Shown one piece after another: positions 60,415 to 64,000 of a stretch of DNA of 64,000 nucleotides. The notes below the pieces were generated by a model. That model ran no database searches and was not told where the DNA came from. It worked only from the letters and a program-made list of their open reading frames with translations. Origin of the DNA: an uncultured Lachnospiraceae bacterium (GTDB lineage Bacteria > Bacillota > Clostridia > Lachnospirales > Lachnospiraceae); assembly GCA_944381575.1 (NCBI GenBank), contig CALWLS010000003.1:62001-126000 (forward strand). Reading direction: 5' to 3'. The number at the start of each line of letters is the position of its first letter. The stretch's first letter is position 1. The position numbers and the translations under genes were made by a program.

Positions 60415-61677
60415 ATGAAAAGAGATAGTAAAATAAGAAAAACAGCCCTGATCCTTTCAGCTGCCATGGCCTTTGGAGCCGTGGGCACTTCCATGGGTAC
60501 TTTAAGCACCTTTGCCGCATCAGGCGGTCCCGGGGAAACAGGCATACCGGAGGGAATCAGTGAAGAAGCTTATGCTGCCCTGTCGGACGGGAGCATCGAA
60601 TGGTCGGAGATAGAGGACATAGTCAGGTATAAAAATCCTACCTACGGGATCTATACGGATCAGGTCGACGACTCGCTGAATGATATGACAAGCGCGGCGA
60701 GATATGATATCTCCGAATACAAGGATCAGATCGACGATATAGATGATGTGATAAATGAAATAAAGGATGCCCAGCAGAAACTTGCCGGAGCAGGGGCAGA
60801 GGACTCGGAGGCGTGGAAAAAGCTCGAAGAAAGCCTGAATCAGTCCATAGCCGGAAGGACCCAGCTTAAAGCGGCGCTTGCCGATATGGGAGGGACACTG
60901 AGGACCTTAAGGTATTCGGATAAAAATGCCGATTTAAGCCTCGGACCCTTAAGGGATCAGCTGATATCTGCCATCGAAAGCCTGATCATTTCCTATAAGA
61001 CGCTGGAGATAAACGCTGAAATGCTTAAGGAGCAGGTGAGTCTGTATGAAACGCTCTACGAAAGCGGACAGGCCATGCAGAAGCAGGGGCTCGCCACGGC
61101 CCAGGATACAGCCTCCTATAAAAACCAGCTCGAACAGGCAAGGACAACGCTTTCGACGGTCGAGAGCAGCCTTGCGCGGATCAGGGACAATATCCTCATA
61201 CAATGCGGATATGAACCGGGGGCTGAGGTGACGATAGCAGATCTCCCGGATGCCGACAGGCATTTTCTTGAGGGACGCGACCGTGAGGCTGATAAAAAAA
61301 CCGCCATTGAAGCCAATTCTACGGTTCAGGCAAGCTGGAGCGTTTCATCCTACAGCGGAGACGTGCTGAAGTACAGGGACATAAACGCCAATGCCATGGA
61401 GGGCAAAGCCGCCTCTGCTTTCGACAATATAGCGGCTGAGCTTGAGGAGCAGGTGCTGCTTACGGAAGCCTCGGATACATCCCTTCAGAAGGCAGAGCTC
61501 ATAAACAGGTCCGCCGACCTTAAATACAGCCTTGGAATGCTTTCAAAGAGCGAATATGAAGCGCAGAAGCTCCAGTATATATCTGCCAGGGCAACAGCTG
61601 AGATCAACGAGCTCAACCTCCATCAGGCCATTGAAAATTACAGATTTGCCGTAAGGGGACTTATGCAGGTACAGTAA
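60415..61677 (+). CDS. Secreted TolC-like (OEP-fold) coiled-coil protein 2
   Basis: A 420-residue paralogue of the preceding gene. The signal peptide covers about residues 1-34. An early ISEEAYAALSDGSIEWSEIE segment matches the EEWAALEDNNLNWEEIPD segment of protein 1. Two tip motifs are QKQGLATAQDTAS (GLAT at 225-228) and LGMLSKSEYEAQ (GMLS at 374-377), again ~150 residues apart. The body is strongly helical and Ala/Glu/Lys-rich, with no visible beta-barrel strands. GGGAAAGG precedes ATG 60415. Two different paralogues suggest a hetero-oligomeric tube. A terminator follows. Confidence 0.75.
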   Translation: MKRDSKIRKTALILSAAMAFGAVGTSMGTLSTFAASGGPGETGIPEGISEEAYAALSDGSIEWSEIEDIVRYKNPTYGIYTDQVDDSLNDMTSAARYDISEYKDQIDDIDDVINEIKDAQQKLAGAGAEDSEAWKKLEESLNQSIAGRTQLKAALADMGGTLRTLRYSDKNADLSLGPLRDQLISAIESLIISYKTLEINAEMLKEQVSLYETLYESGQAMQKQGLATAQDTASYKNQLEQARTTLSTVESSLARIRDNILIQCGYEPGAEVTIADLPDADRHFLEGRDREADKKTAIEANSTVQASWSVSSYSGDVLKYRDINANAMEGKAASAFDNIAAELEEQVLLTEASDTSLQKAELINRSADLKYSLGMLSKSEYEAQKLQYISARATAEINELNLHQAIENYRFAVRGLMQVQ

Positions 61678-61696
61678 AATCGTTATAAAGACATTT

Positions 61697-61743
61697 AAAG
61701 CGGCTGTTATGGTGATTTCCGCACTGTAACGGCTGTTTTTTTT
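61697..61743 (+). terminator. Terminator of the RND-TolC-like operon
   Basis: An 18-bp stem (61697-61714 with 61722-61739) containing several G-U pairs, with loop ATTTCCG, runs into a T8 tract (61736-61743). Confidence 0.85.
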
Positions 61744-61803
61744 ATGAAGAAATTTATAAAAATACCACGAAAACGGGACATTTGTGTGCAAAATGTATTA
61801 TGA

Positions 61804-61832
61804 TTGACATATAAAATTTTAAAGGCTATAAT
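61804..61832 (+). promoter_or_regulatory. Perfect-consensus promoter of rny
   Basis: TTGACA (61804-61809), a 17-bp spacer and TATAAT (61827-61832), both exact sigma-A consensus. The leader to ATG 61922 is about 80 nt. Confidence 0.85.
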
Positions 61833-61921
61833 TTTTAATCGTGTATGTTTGTGCTTAAGTTTAAATTTAGTTTACATAAAGCGCACATTGACAATCTGAT
61901 AATGAAAAGAGGGACTTGAGA

Positions 61922-63478
61922 ATGATGACATTTATACTTTATATTGTTGTCATTCTTGTGATAATTGCTATCGTCGGATTTGTAACCTTTACATTCGGCA
62001 AGAAGACGGCAGTTAAGGAGCAGGAACTTAAAGTTGGTTCCGCTGAGACCAGGGCCCGTTCCATCATTGACGACGCGGTAAAGACCGCTGAGACAAAGAA
62101 GAGGGAGGCTCTGCTCGAGGCCAAGGAAGAGGCTCTAAAGCACAAGAATGAGTTTGAAAAGGAGCAGCGCGAAAGAAGACGCGAGCTGCAGCAGCAGGAG
62201 CAGAGACTCATAAAGAGAGAGGAAAATGCCGACAGGCTGCAGGCTGAGCTTGCAAAAAAGGAAAAGGAGCTCAATACCAAGGATAACACTCTCAACAAAA
62301 AGGCTGAGGAGATCAAGCAGCTTCAGGCCGAGAAGGTCATGGAGCTGGAGAGGGTTTCCGGGCTTTCGGCGGAGCAGGCCAGGGAGGAGCTGTTAAATTC
62401 CGTAAGAGATGACGTTAAGCATGAAACTGCAAAGATCATCAGGGAATACGATAATATCGCCAGGGAAGAGGCCGATAAAAAGGCCAAGGACTATATAGTC
62501 ACCGCAATACAGAGATGCGCTGCGGATCATGTGGCAGAATCCACGGTCTCAGTCGTACAGCTTCCTAACGATGACATGAAGGGAAGGATCATCGGAAGGG
62601 AAGGAAGGAATATCAGGACTCTTGAAACACTTACGGGAGTTGAGCTTATAATAGACGATACTCCTGAGGCAGTTGTTCTTTCGGGCTTTGATCCGATAAG
62701 GCGAGAGGTGGCAAGGGTCGCCCTCGAAAAGCTCATACTTGACGGAAGGATACATCCTGCGCGCATAGAAGAAACTGTCGAAAAGGCGCGTGCCGAGGTG
62801 GAAAATACCATACGTGAGGAAGGCGAGGCTGCAGTGCTCGAGGTGGGAGTCCACGGACTTAATCCGGAGCTTATAAAGCTTTTGGGACGCATGAAGTTCA
62901 GGACCTCCTATGGACAGAACGGCTTAAAGCACAGTATAGAGGTGGCGCAGATATCAGGTCTTCTTGCGTCGGAGCTGGGATATGACGTGCGCATGGCAAA
63001 GAGAGCAGGTCTTCTGCACGACATAGGAAAAGCAGTCGACCATGAGCAGGAGGGTACCCATGTACAGCTTGGAGCCGAGCTCTGCAGGAAGTATAAGGAG
63101 CCTGCCATAGTGATAAATGCCGTAGAGTCGCATCACGGAGACGTACAGCCTTCAAATCCTATATCATTCCTGGTCGCTGCAGCGGATGCAATATCCGCAT
63201 CGCGTCCTGGCGCAAGGATGGAATCCCTGGAGGCGTATACTCAGCGCTTAAGGCAGCTTGAGGAGATCACCAATTCCTATGACGGAGTTGAAAAATCCTT
63301 TGCAGTCCAGGCAGGACGCGAGGTCCGCATAATGGTAATCCCGTCCGAGGTGAGCGAGGACGATATGGTCATACTGTCAAGGGATATCGCAAAGAGGATA
63401 GAGGAAGAAATGACTTATCCGGGCCAGATCAAGGTCAACGTTATACGTGAGACCAGAGCTACGGCTACGGCCAGATAA
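61922..63478 (+). CDS. rny: Ribonuclease Y
   Basis: A 518-residue membrane-anchored endoribonuclease that initiates mRNA decay in Firmicutes. The order is: one N-terminal transmembrane helix (about residues 2-25), a long charged coiled coil (about 30-190, rich in Glu, Lys and Arg), a KH domain with [12 protein letters not shown] from residue 221, and an HD domain with [12 protein letters not shown] (His366-Asp367), ending in the RNase Y-specific C-terminal region. GAGGGA 7 nt before ATG 61922 decides the start over a TTG six bases upstream. A consensus promoter drives it. Confidence 0.97.
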   Translation: MMTFILYIVVILVIIAIVGFVTFTFGKKTAVKEQELKVGSAETRARSIIDDAVKTAETKKREALLEAKEEALKHKNEFEKEQRERRRELQQQEQRLIKREENADRLQAELAKKEKELNTKDNTLNKKAEEIKQLQAEKVMELERVSGLSAEQAREELLNSVRDDVKHETAKIIREYDNIAREEADKKAKDYIVTAIQRCAADHVAESTVSVVQLPNDDMKGRIIGREGRNIRTLETLTGVELIIDDTPEAVVLSGFDPIRREVARVALEKLILDGRIHPARIEETVEKARAEVENTIREEGEAAVLEVGVHGLNPELIKLLGRMKFRTSYGQNGLKHSIEVAQISGLLASELGYDVRMAKRAGLLHDIGKAVDHEQEGTHVQLGAELCRKYKEPAIVINAVESHHGDVQPSNPISFLVAAADAISASRPGARMESLEAYTQRLRQLEEITNSYDGVEKSFAVQAGREVRIMVIPSEVSEDDMVILSRDIAKRIEEEMTYPGQIKVNVIRETRATATAR

Positions 63479-63486
63479 GTTTAGGT

Positions 63487-63517
63487 TTAAGACCCGGCAG
63501 CTGCTGCCGGGTCTTAA
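63487..63517 (+). terminator. 14-bp perfect hairpin after rny
   Basis: TTAAGACCCGGCAG (63487-63500) pairs perfectly with CTGCCGGGTCTTAA (63504-63517) around CTG. No T tract follows, so termination would be weak or factor-assisted; it may instead stabilise the rny 3' end. Confidence 0.6.
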
Positions 63518-63582
63518 GAGCGTTATGGAAGCAGCGGACATTTGACCGCTTTGAATTATTGCCTTAAGGGCGGGTTGATTAT

Positions 63583-64000
63583 ATGTATCAGATAGACTTT
63601 AAAAAACCGATATACGTACACTTTATTGGAATAGGCGGGATTAGCATGTCCGGGCTTGCCGAGATACTCATGAACGAGGGCTTCAGGGTGTCAGGTTCGG
63701 ATATGAAGAGCTCCGAGCTTACGGATAACCTTGAGAAAAAAGGAGCGGTGATAAGCATAGGCCAAAAGGCGGAAAACATATCCGATCCTGATCTGGTGGT
63801 ATATACCGCAGCCATACATCCGGACAATCCTGAGTATGCCGAGGCTGTGAAAAAGGGTATCCCGATGCTCTCAAGAGCTGAGCTTCTGGGGGAGATAATG
63901 GCAAACTACGGCGAAGCCGTAAATGTTTCAGGAACTCACGGCAAGACTACGACCACCTCCATGATAACGGACATTATGCTTGAGGCCGGCAAGGAGCCTA
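63583..64000 (+). CDS. murC: UDP-N-acetylmuramate-L-alanine ligase, 3' truncated by the window edge
   Basis: The first 139 residues of MurC, which adds L-alanine to UDP-MurNAc in cytosolic peptidoglycan precursor synthesis. The N-terminal Rossmann-like UDP-binding motif HFIGIGGISMSGLAEIL and RVSGSDMKSSELTD, then VVYTAAIHPDNPEY, and the ATP P-loop GTHGKTTTTSMI (from residue 117) are diagnostic. Start ATG 63583; the upstream GGGCGGG is a weak ribosome site. The frame is open to the last base. Confidence 0.95.
   Translation, partial: MYQIDFKKPIYVHFIGIGGISMSGLAEILMNEGFRVSGSDMKSSELTDNLEKKGAVISIGQKAENISDPDLVVYTAAIHPDNPEYAEAVKKGIPMLSRAELLGEIMANYGEAVNVSGTHGKTTTTSMITDIMLEAGKEP

Noticed and set aside
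1..64000. CRISPR arrays, rRNA genes, prophage genes and complete insertion sequences
   Set aside because: No regularly spaced repeats, rRNA sequence, phage structural or integrase genes, or transposase with terminal inverted repeats were seen.

Overview
The window looks like a chromosomal segment of a monoderm, anaerobic Clostridia bacterium, most likely a Lachnospiraceae relative. The evidence is a FabK-type enoyl reductase in a compact fab/acc operon, RNase Y, YhaM, ScpAB, a PepV-type dipeptidase, DUF975 and YqeG proteins, an oxygen-sensitive class III ribonucleotide reductase, strong AGGAGG Shine-Dalgarno sites, and heavy AGG and ATA codon use. No outer-membrane biogenesis or LPS genes are seen. 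Nearly all genes lie on the + strand; the one clear exception is a transposase-derived ORF at 52107-53750. There are no rRNA genes and no CRISPR array. Two tRNA genes are present, Arg-CCG and Gln-CTG.

Layout. 1-8.3 kb: housekeeping genes (phosphodiesterase, RlmL-like methyltransferase, RdgB, Pgk, TpiA, tRNA-Arg, metallophosphoesterase, ScpAB, dUTPase, TPR lipoprotein). 8.4-13.6 kb: NrdD with a fused redoxin domain behind two NrdR-like boxes, a long structured intergenic hairpin, CoaX and RF3. 13.7-24.1 kb: a fatty-acid synthesis operon acpP-fabK-fabD-fabG-fabF-accB-fabZ-accC-accD-accA, followed by an acyl-CoA synthetase and a MarR regulator; a palindrome covers the -35 box of the operon promoter, and fabH is absent. 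24.1-31.4 kb: dipeptidase, two membrane proteins, NrdR, YqeG, EF-P, ArgS and a crotonase. 31.4-39.3 kb: tRNA-Gln, two HAD phosphatases, a threonine-aldolase-like enzyme, BioY-BirA behind a probable BirA operator, and TrkA-TrkH.

39.4-48.3 kb: a branched-chain amino-acid operon with a 44-codon Ile/Val-rich leader peptide and a terminator (classical attenuation), two different acetolactate synthase pairs, IlvC, IlvD and a DUF815 ATPase. 48.7-54.6 kb: an L,D-transpeptidase-like protein, IspE with extra low-complexity inserts, YhaM, the degenerate IS1634-like ORF and a GntR regulator. 54.6-61.7 kb: the most striking locus, a four-gene operon encoding an RND adaptor, an RND pump and two secreted TolC-like coiled-coil proteins. 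61.8-64 kb: RNase Y and the start of MurC.

Connections within the window: NrdR (27.1 kb) probably controls nrdD (8.5 kb). BirA (34.5 kb) should biotinylate AccB (18.0 kb) and repress bioY-birA. The MarR protein (23.6 kb) is a candidate repressor of the fab operon. The TolC-like operon is the best candidate for a poorly described system: it keeps adaptor and TolC tip motifs although the organism appears to have no outer membrane.
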